Positions 1-19,317 are shown, numbered from the stretch's first letter. The stretch is DNA of 64,000 nt from Neocallimastix lanati (nom. inval.) (GCA_016946835.1 JACVTC010000003.1:627001-691000), one strand, 5' to 3'. Notes: generated from the sequence alone by a model not told the origin. Numbers and translations are program-made.

Positions 1-441
1 AGTATTAATAATAAAGTTAACTTTTTAGTTTTTTAATATATTACTATATTACTATATTATTATATTTATAATTGGGTAAAATAAAATTGGGAAATAATTG
101 AAGATATAAATAATATCGAAATTCTCTGTTTTTATTTTTTTTTTTATTATATAATTCATATTTGTTTTAATTTTATAATATTATATATAAATTTTAATAT
201 TTATTTACTGTAAATAATTTTTATATTTATATATCTATATTATAATTTAATATAAAATTTTATTGTAAATAATTTAAATAACGATTTCAAACTTTTTTTG
301 ATAAGAAGTGAAATAAAAAAAAATTATAATTGGAATAATACGTATTTATCAATAATTTTAGAAATTATATATTAATATATATAAAAATTAAAAAAGTAAT
401 TTCAGTTAATATTTCATTGAAATAGCTACAAAAAAACAAAA
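1..441. other. AT-rich 5' flank of the esterase gene
   Basis: This is almost pure A+T with no coding frame. It must hold the promoter and leader of the esterase that starts at 442, but no individual site stands out from the background of TATA-like words. The bases just before the start codon are A-rich, as for most genes in this window. Confidence 0.5.
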
Positions 442-1920
442 ATGAAGAGTTTAGCTATATTTGCATTTATTGCTACTGCTTTTTCAGCAGTTTCACAAAC
501 TTTTGCTGCACCAGATCCAAATTTCCATATTTATTTAGCTTTTGGTCAATCTAATATGGAAGGTGCTGGTCCAATTGAAAATCAAGATCGTCAAGTCGAT
601 AAACGTTTTAAGATGCTTTCCACTGTTAGTGGTTGTGGTCGTCAACTCGGTAATTGGTATGATGCCACCCCACCACTTGCTCACTGTGGTGGTAAATTAG
701 GTCCAGTAGATTACTTTGGTCGTAATTTAGTAAAGAATTTACCAGAACAAATTAAGGTTGGTGTTGTCGTTGTTGCTGTTGCAGGTTGTGATATCCAACT
801 TTTCGAAAAGAATAATTACAAAAGTTACAATATGCCAGATTGGATGAGAAATACCGTTCAAAATTATGGTGGTAATCCATATGGACGTTTAGTTGATATG
901 GCTAAGAAAGCTCAACAAGAAGGTGTTATCAAGGGTATTCTTCTTCACCAAGGTGAAACTAATAGTGGACAACAAAATTGGCCAAACCGTGTTAAGGATA
1001 TTTACAATAACCTTATTAAGGATTTAGGATTAAATGCTAATGATGTTCCACTTCTTGCTGGTGAAGTCGTTTCCAGTGAACAAGGTGGTTCCTGTGGTGG
1101 TCATAACTCTATCATTCAAAAGCTTCCATCAGTCATTCCTACTGCACATGTTATTTCCTCTAAAGGTTTAGGTCAACAAGGTGATGGTCTTCACTTTACT
1201 TCTGCTTCATACCGTACCTTCGGTCAACGTTACGCTGATGAAATGTTAAAGATTCTCGGTAATGTAAAGGTTGAATCTGGTAACGGTGGTAACACTGGTA
1301 ATAACAACAGTGGAAACACTGATAATAACACTGGTAATAACAATGGTGGTAACAATGGTGGTAACAACGGTGGTTTTGGTGGTTTTGGTGGTAACAATGG
1401 TGGTAACAACGGTGGTTTTGGTGGATTCGGTGGAAACAATGGTGGTAACAACGGTGGTTTTGGTGGATTCGGTGGAAACAATGGTGGTAACAACGGTGGC
1501 TTCGGTGGCTTCGGTGGAAACAATGGTGGCTTCGGAGGCTGGGGCTTTGGTGGTAACAATGGTTGGGGCTTCGGAGGAAACAATGGAGGTAACAATGGAG
1601 GAAACAATGCTGGTAACAATGCTGGTAACAACAATAGCAATGGAGATAGTTCTTCCTGTTGGTCTAAAAGTTTAGGTTACCCATGTTGTTCAGGAAAATC
1701 AGCTGTACTTTATACTGATGCCAGTGGTCAATGGGGTGTTGAAAATGGTGACTGGTGTGGTATTGCTAAGAAGTCAAGTGGCTGTTGGGCTAAGGCTCTT
1801 GGTTCAAACTGTTGTAGTACTAGTAGCTGTAGAAATGTTGTTTACTTTGACTACGATGGTCAATGGGATGTTGAAAATGGTGAATGGTGTGGTATCTCTA
1901 CCGAAAACACCCTTTGTTAG
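442..1920 (+). CDS. Secreted SGNH/CE6-type carbohydrate esterase with two fungal dockerins
   Basis: This is a 492-residue intronless gene. Residues 1-22 form a signal peptide. The catalytic part (about 28-272) is of the sialate O-acetylesterase/CE6 acetyl-xylan-esterase type. It has the nucleophile block GQSNM (S37), a HQGET block (169-173) and a D-x-x-H pair (D248, H251). A Gly/Asn linker follows (about 278-402), built from repeated [14 protein letters not shown]-like units. Two CBM10-like fungal dockerins close the protein (about 405-441 and 447-484), each with CW, CC and the core GQWxVENGxWCGI. Known of the family: such dockerins bind anaerobic-fungal scaffoldins, so this enzyme probably removes acetyl groups from hemicellulose in a secreted cellulosome. 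The exact substrate (acetyl-xylan or another acetyl ester) is inferred. The linker's skewed composition opens long spurious frames on both strands. The gene stands alone. Confidence 0.93.
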   Translation: MKSLAIFAFIATAFSAVSQTFAAPDPNFHIYLAFGQSNMEGAGPIENQDRQVDKRFKMLSTVSGCGRQLGNWYDATPPLAHCGGKLGPVDYFGRNLVKNLPEQIKVGVVVVAVAGCDIQLFEKNNYKSYNMPDWMRNTVQNYGGNPYGRLVDMAKKAQQEGVIKGILLHQGETNSGQQNWPNRVKDIYNNLIKDLGLNANDVPLLAGEVVSSEQGGSCGGHNSIIQKLPSVIPTAHVISSKGLGQQGDGLHFTSASYRTFGQRYADEMLKILGNVKVESGNGGNTGNNNSGNTDNNTGNNNGGNNGGNNGGFGGFGGNNGGNNGGFGGFGGNNGGNNGGFGGFGGNNGGNNGGFGGFGGNNGGFGGWGFGGNNGWGFGGNNGGNNGGNNAGNNAGNNNSNGDSSSCWSKSLGYPCCSGKSAVLYTDASGQWGVENGDWCGIAKKSSGCWAKALGSNCCSTSSCRNVVYFDYDGQWDVENGEWCGISTENTLC

Positions 1921-2029
1921 ATTTTTAAAGAAATATAAATCTTTATTAGAATAAATATAAAAATAGATAAATAAAAAAGAAAAAGAAAATTTTAATAATA
2001 AAAGTAATCTTAAATTATTATTATTATTT

Positions 2030-2081
<52 letters not shown>

Positions 2082-3466
2082 TTGATAATAAAATACTATT
2101 TTATTCTTATTTATTTTTTAAATTATTTTTTTATAAAATTAGTTTGTATTAATTACAATTTTTAATGATGAAAATTTTCTTGTAAGATATTTTAATAAAA
2201 CAATAAAATAAAAATTTAAAAATTTAAGAAGAAAAATATATATATTTTAAAAAATTATATAGTATTGTGTGTATAGTTTTAAGTACTATTAATATAAATA
2301 TTTTGTTGTAATTTATATTTATAATGAAAAGAAAATTTGTATGTATTTTCAATATTTAAGTCTTTAAAATAATTAAATACTAAAATTTATAATAATAATT
2401 TTTAAAAAAAAATATAAAAAAAAAAAAAAAAAAAAAAGCCATATTTCTTATTTATATTTTTATTTATTTATTTATTTATTTATTTTAAATTATTTAATTT
2501 ATTTATTAAATTTATTATTATTATTATTATTATTAGTATTATATTTATATTTTTTAATTTTTTTTTTTTTTTTTATATTTTTATATTTTTTTCTTTGTTA
2601 TTTTTTTTTTTTTTTCTTTTCTCTATTTATTTCTATTATAATAAATAAATAACCATTTCAAATATTTTTTATTTATTTATTTAAAATATTTTTTATTTAT
2701 TTATTTAAAATAATATAGTATATTATAATATAATGATTTCTATTTATTTATTCTTTTATTTTTAAATAAAAATATTAAATAAAAAAAAATTTTATCAAAA
2801 TATTATAAAAATTACTAATTAATTATAGATATTAAAATTATAATAAAAATAATGAGAAATAATTAATTTATTTTTTCTTTGTTTTTGTTTTTGTTTTTTA
2901 TATTTGTGTTTATTTATTTATTTATTTATTTTTGCTTTTTTGTTTTTAATTTTTAATTTTGTCTTTTTTTTTTGTTTTTGTTTTTATTTTGTTTTTTTGT
3001 TTTTTTGTTTTATATTTGTTTTCTTTTTTATTTTTTTTTAACTTTTTGTTTCTGCTTTTTCGTTTTTAATTTTTATTTTTAACTTTTTTTTTTTTTTTAT
3101 TGCTTTTTATTTATATTATATTACATTATATTATATTTTATCTTATTCTATTTTTATTTATCATTATAATTTTAAGTATTATATATAATAATATACAATA
3201 TTTACTTGGAGTTGTTTTGTATTTTTTTTTTTTTTTTTGTTTGCTTGATTGTTTGTTTTGCTTTATTTTTTGTTTTTTTGTTTTGTTTTTTAATATGAAA
3301 TTATTAAAAATATAATATATATATTCTTTCTCATTGACTTTCCCTTTAATATTTTTTCTTTTTTCTTTTTCTGTCTTTTTTTTTTTTTATGATTTGGTAA
3401 ATATATATATTTAATGGGATTCTATAATATTTAATGATTCCATGAATGGTTTCATTTTAAGTCGAT
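1921..3466. other. Intergenic low-complexity DNA
   Basis: This stretch lies between convergent genes. It contains long A and T homopolymers (about 2031-2076 and 2402-2437), ATTT-type repeats around 2460-2720 and T/G-rich blocks near 2880-3060 and 3220-3300. I see no coding frame of normal composition and no RNA gene. Confidence 0.6.
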
Positions 3467-4202
3467 TTAAACAGTTTTTTTAATATCTTCATCATCTTCT
3501 TTTTTTTTAACTTCTTTTTCAACTTCTTTTTCTATTTCCTTTTCAACTTCCTTTTCTTTCTGAATAGATTCCTTCTCCTCATTTTCCTTTTTAGCTTCAT
3601 CTAATATGGAAGTAGCATTAGATGAGTCCTTTATAATTCTTCTATGTTTTTTATATGGATTAATTTTTAAAATATCAATTTGCTTTTGATAAAGAATTTT
3701 TTCAACTCCTCCAACCTTTAAAATTAAAAAGGTAATGAACATACCAATAATTACATAGAAATATAAGCTCTTCCAAAGTTTCCAACTGTCATCAATAGTA
3801 AGAAGAATGAAAGGAGCAAAAGAAAAGTTAATAATATTTTGTGAAACAATAATAGCTAAAATATCATAAATAAATTTGAATTTATGAAGTTTAGCATGTT
3901 TTTCATGAATGAAAGGTGAAACAGATTTACGGAAACTCTTAACTATGGGATTATAGGAAGCAGCAGAAAGGAAAGCTAAGAAATAACCAGAATAGGTACC
4001 ATGCCATATGGCAGAAGTAATATCTACAGTGTAAACGCCAATAACTGAACTGGTAGTACCTAAATATTTATTGATTCTATCATAGATACAATGACGTAAC
4101 CAAAGTGTTGTTCTTACATTCCAATGATTAACTAAACTATTAATATTTTCAGAAAATTCTAATTTAACATTAGCATTTTCAATTCCAGACCTTTTTTTTT
4201 TA

Positions 4203-4272
<70 letters not shown>

Positions 4273-4586
4273 GTAATAATAATAATATTAATAATAATAA
4301 TAAATAAATAAATAAATAAATAATGATATAAAATAAAGTCATCCGTATATATATAATAAAATAGTAAAATAATATTTAACAAATATAATAATAAAATAAT
4401 AAATATAAATTTGAATCAATTTATATATTATATATAAATTATTACCATATTGGTTTATCTTTTTTGGACATTCCGCTATAACCAATACCAACTAAATTAT
4501 ATGAGGCTTCTGCAAGAGTCCAAGCAATATAGAATTTGAAACGACAAACAACACCTGTAATGTTTAAGTATAATACTCTAATATAG

Positions 4587-4646
<60 letters not shown>

Positions 4647-5076
4647 ACCAAATCATATATTAAATTTGTTAAAAATTTTAGAATACCAAGAATAATTTCT
4701 TTTCATTTATTTATTTGACTTGATAAATCTTATTGAATAAATTTATTTACGTATATATGAATATAATAATAATATATAAAAAAAATAATAATAATAATTA
4801 CCTATAAAGGAATGGTTTAGATAAACCTTCTTGTGAAATAAGATAATGAAAGTTGTAGGAACCAAGAGATGAATAAACTACAGTATAAACTAAACCTAAA
4901 ATTAACTTCTTTCTAACAGATTCAAATTGACCAGGTTTATTTTCATCTTCGGTATACTATAGATTAATATTATAAAAGGTTGTTAATTATTTAAAAAAAA
5001 TTTTTGATCAAATGAACAAAAAAAAAAATAAAATAAAATAAAAATAATTATTTAAAAACAAAAAAAACAAAAATAA

Positions 5077-5107
<31 letters not shown>

Positions 5108-5197
5108 TTGACAAATGAAATACGAAATATTAAAAAATAAATAAATAAATAAATATATAAAAATAATATAATATACAATATTTCATATAGCGACTTA

Positions 5198-5249
<52 letters not shown>

Positions 5250-5481
5250 TACTTTTCTATTTAATATTTCTTCAAATTCATAATAATCACAAGCTGGACC
5301 AGTGAAGAAACCTGGGAAAAATAAGCAATAGGAGAAAAATTCAAGGAAGGTTGGTTCCTTCAGAATACGAGCACTCTTTTGATAAGCATTATATAAATCC
5401 TATAGAAATAAAAAAATAATAATAATAATAATAATATATATTTATATATATATATAATTAAAAGTGATAAAAATAATAATA

Positions 5482-5530
<49 letters not shown>

Positions 5531-6509
5531 TATAATAAATTAATATAAAAATAAAATAAAAAACAAAAAAAAAACAAAAAAAAAAAAGGTTTTATTAATA
5601 AAAATATATTATTATTTGTATTTATATTTATATATTTTTATATATTTAATTTCATGAAATTTAGAGAAATTTGTATTTATTAAAATAAGATTTTTAAAAA
5701 TTAATATATTAATAATTTTTTTTATTATTTTATCATTTTTTTTATTATTTTATTATTTACTTCTTCCTTCTTTGTTCCATCATAACTAGACCAAGCAAAT
5801 AAAGTTAATTTGATAACTAAACACATAAATGGTGAAGTGAAATCAAACTTTTCAACTGCTTCAAATTGTCTATGAATATGACTAGAATTATTATCATCAT
5901 TACATCATAACAATATGATTATTTTATGAATACAAATAAAATTAAACAAGTATATATATTTATAAATAATTATTAATTGATATTTTAAAAATGAAATAAT
6001 AAAGTTATTTATAACAAATAATATATTATTTTAAAAAATATTTATATAATATTATATATAAATTCAAAATTATTATATATGAAAATTTCAAATAGTTTTT
6101 AAAATTTTAAGTGTAAAAAATATATGTATATATATATATTTTATTTATATATTATTAAATATACCTACCAATATAATAAGTGAATGATATTAATTACAAA
6201 AACTATAATTGAAAGCTTAAGGGATGGTTTAAATATTCTAACTAAACTATAAGTTACAATAATTGATAATAAAATATTAAAAATACCAAACCAGTCTAAA
6301 TAAACCCACATAAGAAATAAGGTAACACTACAAATGAAAAAGCATCGGTAAATTCTTTGTTTTGCTTCTGGTATAGTTTTATTCTTTGATAAATTTTCAA
6401 ATACTTTATTATATATGATGCCTATTGGGATAGAAAGAAAAAGGGAAATAAATGCTTCACATGCGTCTACTGGAACACCAGTAATTTTTGATACCAATTT
6501 TGATAACAT
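3467..6509 (-). CDS. MBOAT-family lysophospholipid acyltransferase (ALE1/LPCAT type)
   Basis: Six exons on the minus strand join in phase: 6509-6169, 5881-5761, 5399-5253, 4956-4802, 4577-4446 and 4190-3467, giving 539 residues. Every intron is GT-AG, and the split codons restore TGT, AGA and TGG. The protein has several hydrophobic segments and the family blocks HIHRQFE, DFTSPFM, FFPGFFTGPACDYYEF and RFKFYIAWTLAE. It has the MBOAT active-site pair: W-N-V-R-T-T (N323) and SAIWHGTYSGYFLAF (H362). Known of the family: ER membrane enzymes that re-acylate lysophospholipids in the Lands cycle. The lipid preference cannot be read from sequence. The C-terminal tail is a run of Lys/Glu repeats ending DDEDIKKTV, probably cytosolic. 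Introns carry (TAA)n and (TA)n tracts. Confidence 0.93.
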
Positions 6510-8386
6510 GTTTTGTTTTGCTTTGCTATATTATTATCTTTTTGGCTAAATTACTTTATTTTAAAATCTGTAATATCAAATATATATCACTATTAAAGAG
6601 AAATTCAAATATTTACTATTAAATAAATAAATAAAATATAGATATAATGAAATAAATTATATATTATATGTAATAATTAATTAATATGAAAAAAAAATAA
6701 AAATAAATTAATTAATTAAACTTTAAAGTATTATATCATTAAATTGTTTCTTCTTTTCTTATTTTATGTATTTGTGTGTGCATATATATACTATAAAATT
6801 TTAAATTTTATTTTATTTTTTATTTTTTTTTATTCTTTTATTCTTTATTTATTCTTTATTTAAAAATTTCGATATTTGTATAAAAACTATTTTTATTTTT
6901 ATTTTTTTTTTTTTTACTTTTTTTTAAAAATCTATTTTATTTTTTATTTCAATATTTATTTTTGTTATTTTATATAAATTATTTGAAATGGTTTTTACTT
7001 TTTTTAAGAAAAATAATTATATTAGAAAAAAAGATAATATATATTTCCTTGTTTATTATTATTATTATTATTATTATTTATTATATTATTATTATATTAT
7101 TATTATTTATTATATTATTATTATTTATTATATTATTATTATTTATTATATTATTATTATTTATTATATTATTATTTTTTATTATATTATTATTTTTTAT
7201 TATATTATTATTTTTTATTAAATATTATTATTATCTTTAAAAAGATTTTATTTTGTATGTTTATATATTTTTTTTTTAATAAATGTGGATTTCTATTAAA
7301 TTATATATATTATATTAAATTAATTAATGATTAGAACAATATTAAATCAACTTTATATAAATAAATTTATTGTTTGAAATTTTTTATTTTTATTTAAAAA
7401 ATCTCCAGATTTTATTATTATTATTTTTATTATCATTACTAATTAATAACAAAAAAAGGTTTCTCTTAACACTTCTTATTTAATAATGTTTATTTAAATA
7501 TCAATAGGTATATTTACAAATAATTATTATCTATATAAAAAAAAAAAAAACGATCATTATGTTTAAAAATACAACTAAAAACCTTTTTTAACAAAATCAA
7601 ATTTAATTATAAATATAAGAAAAGTAAAAAAAAAAAAAGTCTGAATTTACATGATATTGATAAAAAAAAATTAATTGAATAATTTAAATCATATACAAAA
7701 AAATAATAAATTGTATTTCAATTTTGTATCTGTAAAATTATTTTTTCATAAACCTTTTATAATATCATTAATTATTAATTATTTTATATTTTTTTTATAG
7801 TTAAATTATAATTAATAATTTATTATATTTAAATTAAATCATGATCTCATATAATAAAAATATATTTTAATATATTATAATATTTAAATTACTAAATCAA
7901 ATCTTTTTTTTTTTAAAAATTTTTTTCGATGTTTAAAATGAAAAGAAAAATTTTATTTAAATTAAAAAATATAAGAAATTTTAAAAAATAATATGTTGTT
8001 TATTAAAAAAAAAAAAAAAAAATGAATGTTTATTTTATTATTTTATTATTCTATTCCTATTTTATTATTATTACAATAATTAAAAAAAATTTTTTCTATA
8101 ATTATTATGAGTTTGTTATATACAAAATATATGATTTTATAATGAAGAAGATAGAAATTTAATTATAAAATTTTTTTATGAGTTAATCAATAATAGTTTT
8201 AAAAAATTTAAAGTAAATTTTAATTTAAAATAAATTGTAATTAAGATAATGATAAAAAAAATTATAATTATAAAAAAAATAAATAGATTTTAAATTAAAT
8301 AATAGATTACACCATCATATTATATATTATTTTACATATTTAAATTTTAATAGATATATCATGTAATTTGTTTTGGTAATAATTTC

Positions 8387-8433
<47 letters not shown>

Positions 8434-8521
8434 AAATAAAATAAAATAATATAGAAGAAGTAAAAAAAGGGAAACTTTTTTTTATTTGTATTTTTATTTT
8501 TTTTATATTTCATTTTTTTTT
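6510..8521. other. Intergenic AT-rich DNA
   Basis: Apart from the minisatellite at about 7060-7220, I see only homopolymer and dinucleotide tracts, including an A tract at about 8392-8431. There is no gene-like composition and no RNA gene. The first few hundred bases are the likely promoter of the acyltransferase. Confidence 0.55.
7060..7220. repeat. ATT-rich minisatellite, unit about 18 bp
   Basis: A unit close to TTATATTATTATTATTTA is repeated about seven times. Later units trade ATTATT for ATTTTT, so the array has two sub-variants in order. The reading frames through it (poly-Ile/Tyr/Leu) are artefacts of the repeat. Confidence 0.75.
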
Positions 8522-8901
8522 CTATTCTTTCTTTTTGATTAATTCTTTAGGTTCTATGGGTAATAGAGAAAAAACTTGATTTACTGATTTTACTATTTTA
8601 CTATTATTCTCAAAACTTGTAATGGTAATTTTAGATTTATTGGGATAGATCCTAGAGTCATTCTCGTTCTCATTCTTATTCTTATGCTCATTCCTATTTC
8701 CATTTTCTTTTCCTTTATCTTTTTTTTCTTTCGCTTCAATTTCTATCATTTGTTTTTTGTTTATTTCTTTACTTGAGGATGACTTTCTTTCTATTTCTTT
8801 ATAATTTATATTAAGATCAATGATATGTTCTGTGTAATGTTTATTTTTATTATCATTATTATTGCTATCATCACTTGAATTACCATTTTTTTCATCATCA
8901 C

Positions 8902-8967
<66 letters not shown>

Positions 8968-9343
8968 TATTATTTTCATTCATTGATAATGGTAAAAATG
9001 AGAAAGAGGGTGAAGTAGATGTTGAAGAAGTTAAAAATGTTTTATTTCTATCATCTGAATTATGATCAGGGCTAAGTTTATAATCTTTATGAATTGTAGA
9101 GAATTTTTTTAAAGAGGCATTCATCATGTAATTATCATTTTCAATAAGTGAAAATGTGGCATCTGTTAGATTATGTTCCACTTCTTTATCCTTTTCATCA
9201 TCATCATTAATTTCTATGATTATTTTTTCATTATTTATTTATATTATTAATTTTATTATCGTAAGATTAAAAAATCAAAAAATTAATTAAGGTTAATAAT
9301 TACAAAAGATAATAAAAATAAATAAATATAATAATAATAATTC

Positions 9344-9374
<31 letters not shown>

Positions 9375-9582
9375 TAAAATAATAAAATAAAAATAAAATT
9401 ATAAAATAAAAATAAAAAAAAAAAATAAAATAAAATATAAATATAAATAAAAATAAAAATAAAAATAAAAATAAAAATAAAATAAAATACAATATTAAAA
9501 AAAAAAAAAAAAATAAAATAAATAATAATTAACCATCACCATTATCATTAATATTAAAAATTACTGTTGAATGTAATTTCAT
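8522..9582 (-). CDS. Unrecognised low-complexity Asn/Ser/Lys-rich protein
   Basis: The model has two exons: 9582-9534 (begins MKLHSTVIFNINDNGDG) and 9213-8522. They join in phase 1 through a split GAA codon, giving 246 residues. The donor (GTTAAT) is weak, so exon 1 is the uncertain part. The protein has an Asn run of about 20 residues, a Lys/Glu-rich stretch and a hydrophobic-acidic motif HIIDLNIN that resembles a SUMO-interaction motif. It ends SLLPIEPKELIKKKE. It lies about 300 bp downstream of the large SIM-rich gene on the same strand and shares its composition and its phase-1 G|AA splicing, so the two may be tandem relatives. No function is assigned. Confidence 0.5.
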
Positions 9583-9878
9583 TTATTATATTTTTATTAA
9601 ATTAAATATTAACTATTGATAAGATTAATCTGTATATATATAATTGTTATTAAATAAAATAATAATGGATAAACACTAAATTTTATAAATGATATATCAT
9701 AAATTATATACTATTAATTTATTCTATAAATTTTTTTTTTTAAAAAAATAATAATTTTATTAACTAATTTATTATGTTTTTTTGAATGAATTATTAAATG
9801 ATTATATATATGAATAAAAAAAAAATAAAATAAATCAAATTAAAATGGAAAAAATAAAAGAAAAAAAATTTTATATAT

Positions 9879-15639
<5,761 letters not shown>

Positions 15640-15693
15640 TTATATATATATTTTAATTTTTTAAATTTTTAAATTTCCAAATTAATGTTAAAA

Positions 15694-15724
<31 letters not shown>

Positions 15725-17198
15725 TATTTTAATTATTTAATAATATAATTTTATTTTATTTTTATTTTTTTTATTAAAAATTTTATTTATTCATAAATTA
15801 TATTTATTAATTTATTTTGAGAAACTTTTATACTTTTTTTATTGTTGTAATTATTTTAATTTGGCACGAATCAAGCCATTAAATTATAAATTAAATTGAG
15901 ACAAATGATAATATTATATATTATTAAATTTTAATATGAAATAAAATTAATTATTAAAATTTAGTGATTGTTATTTCTGAAGTATATTCCGGAGGGTTGT
16001 TCTTTTTGAGATACATATGAATAATTTTAAGTGGTATGGGATATTTGTTTCCGGAAGGTTGTATTAGCTGCTATAAATTTATTATCTACTGGTTCCACAA
16101 GAAATTCTTATAATCCCTTTATATATGGCTTTCTTTCTGGAATTATCTTCTCATTGTAGTCATCATATAAGTGTCTGCTTCAGTAAGAGAACATTTAAGT
16201 TGTCAATATGTCAATAGTAATATTCAATATAGTATAGTTAATAAAAAACAAAATAACTATTAAGAAATATATTATATATTTATTTGATATTTAACACTTT
16301 TGAAAATTTAATTTATAAAATAATAGTTTATATATAATAATAATATAATGATTAATTATATAATATTAATAAATTTATACATATTACTACATATAATAGT
16401 ACAATAACCTTTTAAAGAACATAAAGAATAGATTTTGACCTACTCTTTTATACTTTATATAATATTAACTAATATAAAATTTTCATAATAAAAGATAATT
16501 GTCCTATTTAATAATATATAATTAAATAATAAATAGTTGATAATAAATAAATGTATAAATAAATTTACTATTTGATATATAACAAATATGTGTAGTTAAC
16601 GTATTCTGTCTATTTAATATTAATTATTAAATATTAAATTTATATTAAAAATTCATTATTTTATATATTATAATGAAATAGATGTAGTTTATTTTAATTA
16701 TAATTAAATATATATATAGTTGATATTATTTATTATATTAATATTTATAATATTATTATATTCTTATATATTATTATTAAATATATTTATATTATTCAAT
16801 ATATTTATATGTAAATAATCCTAAATATAACCATTCTTCATATTTTTATTTAATACTGAGAAGTTAACTTTGTTATAATTTTAGGAAAAGATGGGGAGTG
16901 TGCATTTCGAAAATTTTTATTACATAAATTTGTATTTTGTTGTACGGCTTAAATATTTTTAATTTTAAGCCACTTAATTTTATTAAAAATTTAATGAATA
17001 ATAATGAATTAATTAAATAAATAAAATTACAATTCTCAAAAATTTTCAAACACGTAATCATACGTGGGGCGTATATCTAATTGTATCATAATTTTGTGGC
17101 TTTTCTACAATTTTTAAAAAGTCATATATTCACAATATGGCGTGAATAATAAATGTGGTAATATTTTATGACGAAAATTTATAAGCCACGAAGAATTT
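15640..17198. other. Intergenic region with a possible weak Copia relic
   Basis: Most of this is AT-rich DNA with no gene. The part at about 15965-16230 is less AT-rich. On the minus strand it gives a scrap (CSLTEADTYMM) reminiscent of the end of a Copia RNase H region, too short and degraded to be sure. The part at about 16880-17190 is also less AT-rich and holds a short palindrome (CACGTAATCATACGTG, near 17051), but no frame there is convincing. Confidence 0.35.
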
Positions 17199-17245
17199 GG
17201 CGAAATTCAACTGGACGAAATTCAACTTTTGGCGAAATACAACAC
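17199..17245. repeat. Three direct repeats of GGCGAAATTCAACT type
   Basis: Three units follow each other: GGCGAAATTCAACT, GGACGAAATTCAACTTTT and GGCGAAATACAAC. They are richer in G+C than their surroundings and lie about 410 bp upstream of the MULE transposase frame, a position where MULEs often carry transposase-binding subterminal repeats. That role is inferred. Confidence 0.5.
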
Positions 17246-17658
17246 TTCAATAAATAATAATTAGGTTAGGTATTTCTATTTAACATTGAAAAATAAAATA
17301 AAAATAAATAAACATTTTATTTTTTAATGCTTAAAAAATAAAATAAAAATAAGAAATAAGAAAACTTCTTTTTTAAACATTAAAAAATAAAATAAAAATA
17401 AATAAAAATTTATTTTTTAAGCATTAAAAAATAAAAAAAAATAAAATAAAATAAAAAATAAAAAATAAAAATAAAAATAAATAAATAAAATAGTAAATAA
17501 AGAAATAATAAATAATTAATAATTAAATAATTATTTAAATAATTATATAATAAATTAAAAAAAGGTTTATTATTTTAAATATTAAAAAAAAAAAAAAAGT
17601 TTCAAAGCATTTAAAAGTATATTTATTAAAATATTTTATTGAAAAATTTTAATTATTA

Positions 17659-19095
17659 ATGGAAGACAATATAGAAATTGAAATAAGTGAAACAAATCGA
17701 GGAAATGAACAAATTATTATTAATAAAAAACACAAATTTAATTTTTCATTTCAAAGGAAAGATAAATCAAAAATTTATAGATGCACTGAATATAAGACTT
17801 TAGATAAATGTAAATCTTTAATTATTTTAAATGATAAAAAGGAGGTTTTAAAATATGAAAGTTTACATAACCATCTCGAAAAAGAAATTGATGTGTCTAT
17901 ATCAGTAGCAAAGCATAAAATTAAGGAAGAAATTAAGAAAAATTCAATTCCTATGGATATAAAACCTAAACATATATTTAATGCCGTTTCTCAAGAAATG
18001 GGACTTATATGTCCCGAATATAGTACAATTAGATCCCAAATAATAGGAAATATAAATAAACAATTTCCTCTAAACATAAAAAGTTTTGATGATATCCCCA
18101 TTGAATCAGAATATTATAAAACCAAAAGAAATGAAAATTTTATGATATTTAAAAATACTGATCTAATAATCTTTCAATCACCATTCCAAGCATATTTATT
18201 TTCGAATTATCATAAAAATATATTTGCGGACGGTACATTTTATGCAGCACCGAAATTTAGTTATCAGTTATTTATAACAAGAACTTATGTTGGGGAATTT
18301 AATATGTTTTACACTACTTCCATTTCTATATTAAAAAATAAAAAACAATCTACATATGAAACATTATTTAAAGAAATAAAAAAAAATGCAAATAAATTTA
18401 GGAGTAATACATTAATTACTAAAATTAATTTTCATTGTGATTTTGAACAAGGTATATCTAATGTCGCAAAAAAAGTTTTTCCCAATATAAATATTAAATA
18501 TTGTGTTTGGCATTACAAAAGATCATTAGAAAAACAAAAAAAATATATTATGTTATCATGAAGTGAAGAATAATAATGATGTATATATTTATTATAAAGC
18601 TATTTCGAATTTACCGTTTATAACCCTAACTATATATTTGATATTTATATTATAATAAAAAGAATTTGTCAAAAAAAAAGTATAATAATTTTCTGCAATT
18701 TTTAGAATATTTTAATAAAAATTATTTACTTAAGTATAATGTTAATAATTGGAATTATTATGAAAATATAGAGCATTTAACAAACAATGCATCAGAATCT
18801 TATAATAGCTACTTAAATAATATATTTCCAAATAAACCTTTATTTTATAAATTAATATATATATTAAAAGAAGAAGAAAACTTATCTTATAATGATTATC
18901 AAAGGAGAACTAAAGGAAATTGGAAAAAAAAAGCAAAAAATATTTAGTGCAACTGATGAAATTAAAATTTTAATTGAAAATTACAAAAGTAAGAAAATAA
19001 ATTTATTTTATAATGGATGCAACAGAAATGAATTAATTAAATTATGGAAAGAATGTTTAATTGATGTAAACGATATAAATATTAATTTAAAATAA
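17659..19095 (+). mobile_element. Mutator-like (MULE) DNA transposon, transposase pseudogene
   Basis: The first frame (17659-18561, 300 codons) has an N-terminal FLYWCH/WRKY-GCM1-like zinc finger, with YRCTEYK, DKCK and HNH at about residues 39-75. A MULE catalytic core follows: first Asp in FADGTFY (about residue 190), second Asp in HCDFEQG (about 259), then the VWHYKRS block (about 281). The rest of the protein lies in other frames, at about 18555-18660, 18666-18947 and 18892-19095. The expected third acidic residue is in NNASESYNSYL. The coding sequence therefore has at least two frameshifts and is dead. It is related to the MULE copies at 38.8-41.6 kb. Terminal inverted repeats were not identified. 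Confidence 0.85.
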
Positions 19096-19317
19096 ATAAT
19101 CTTAATTTAAAAAAATGCTAGAAAAATAAAAATTTATTTATTTTAATTTATATTTATAATCGTTTAAATAATAATTAAATAATCTTAATTTAAAAAAATG
19201 CTAGAAAAATACAAATTTATTTACCTATTGTGTTTATTTAATAATCTTAATAGAAATTATCTTTTAGTTATTTTTATTAAGTAATTTATAACTAAAACCG
19301 ATTTATTTGATACTAGT

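Noticed and set aside
1230-1675. Long overlapping frames opposite and out of frame with the esterase linker (Pro/Leu-rich and Val/Thr-rich)
   Set aside because: They arise from the repetitive Gly/Asn codons of the real gene and have no start context or domain.
6962-7240. Ile/Tyr/Leu frames of 77-92 codons
   Set aside because: Pure product of the ATT-rich minisatellite.
15965-16230. Possible Copia RNase H scrap on the minus strand
   Set aside because: Only a few residues resemble the family; too degraded to list as an element.
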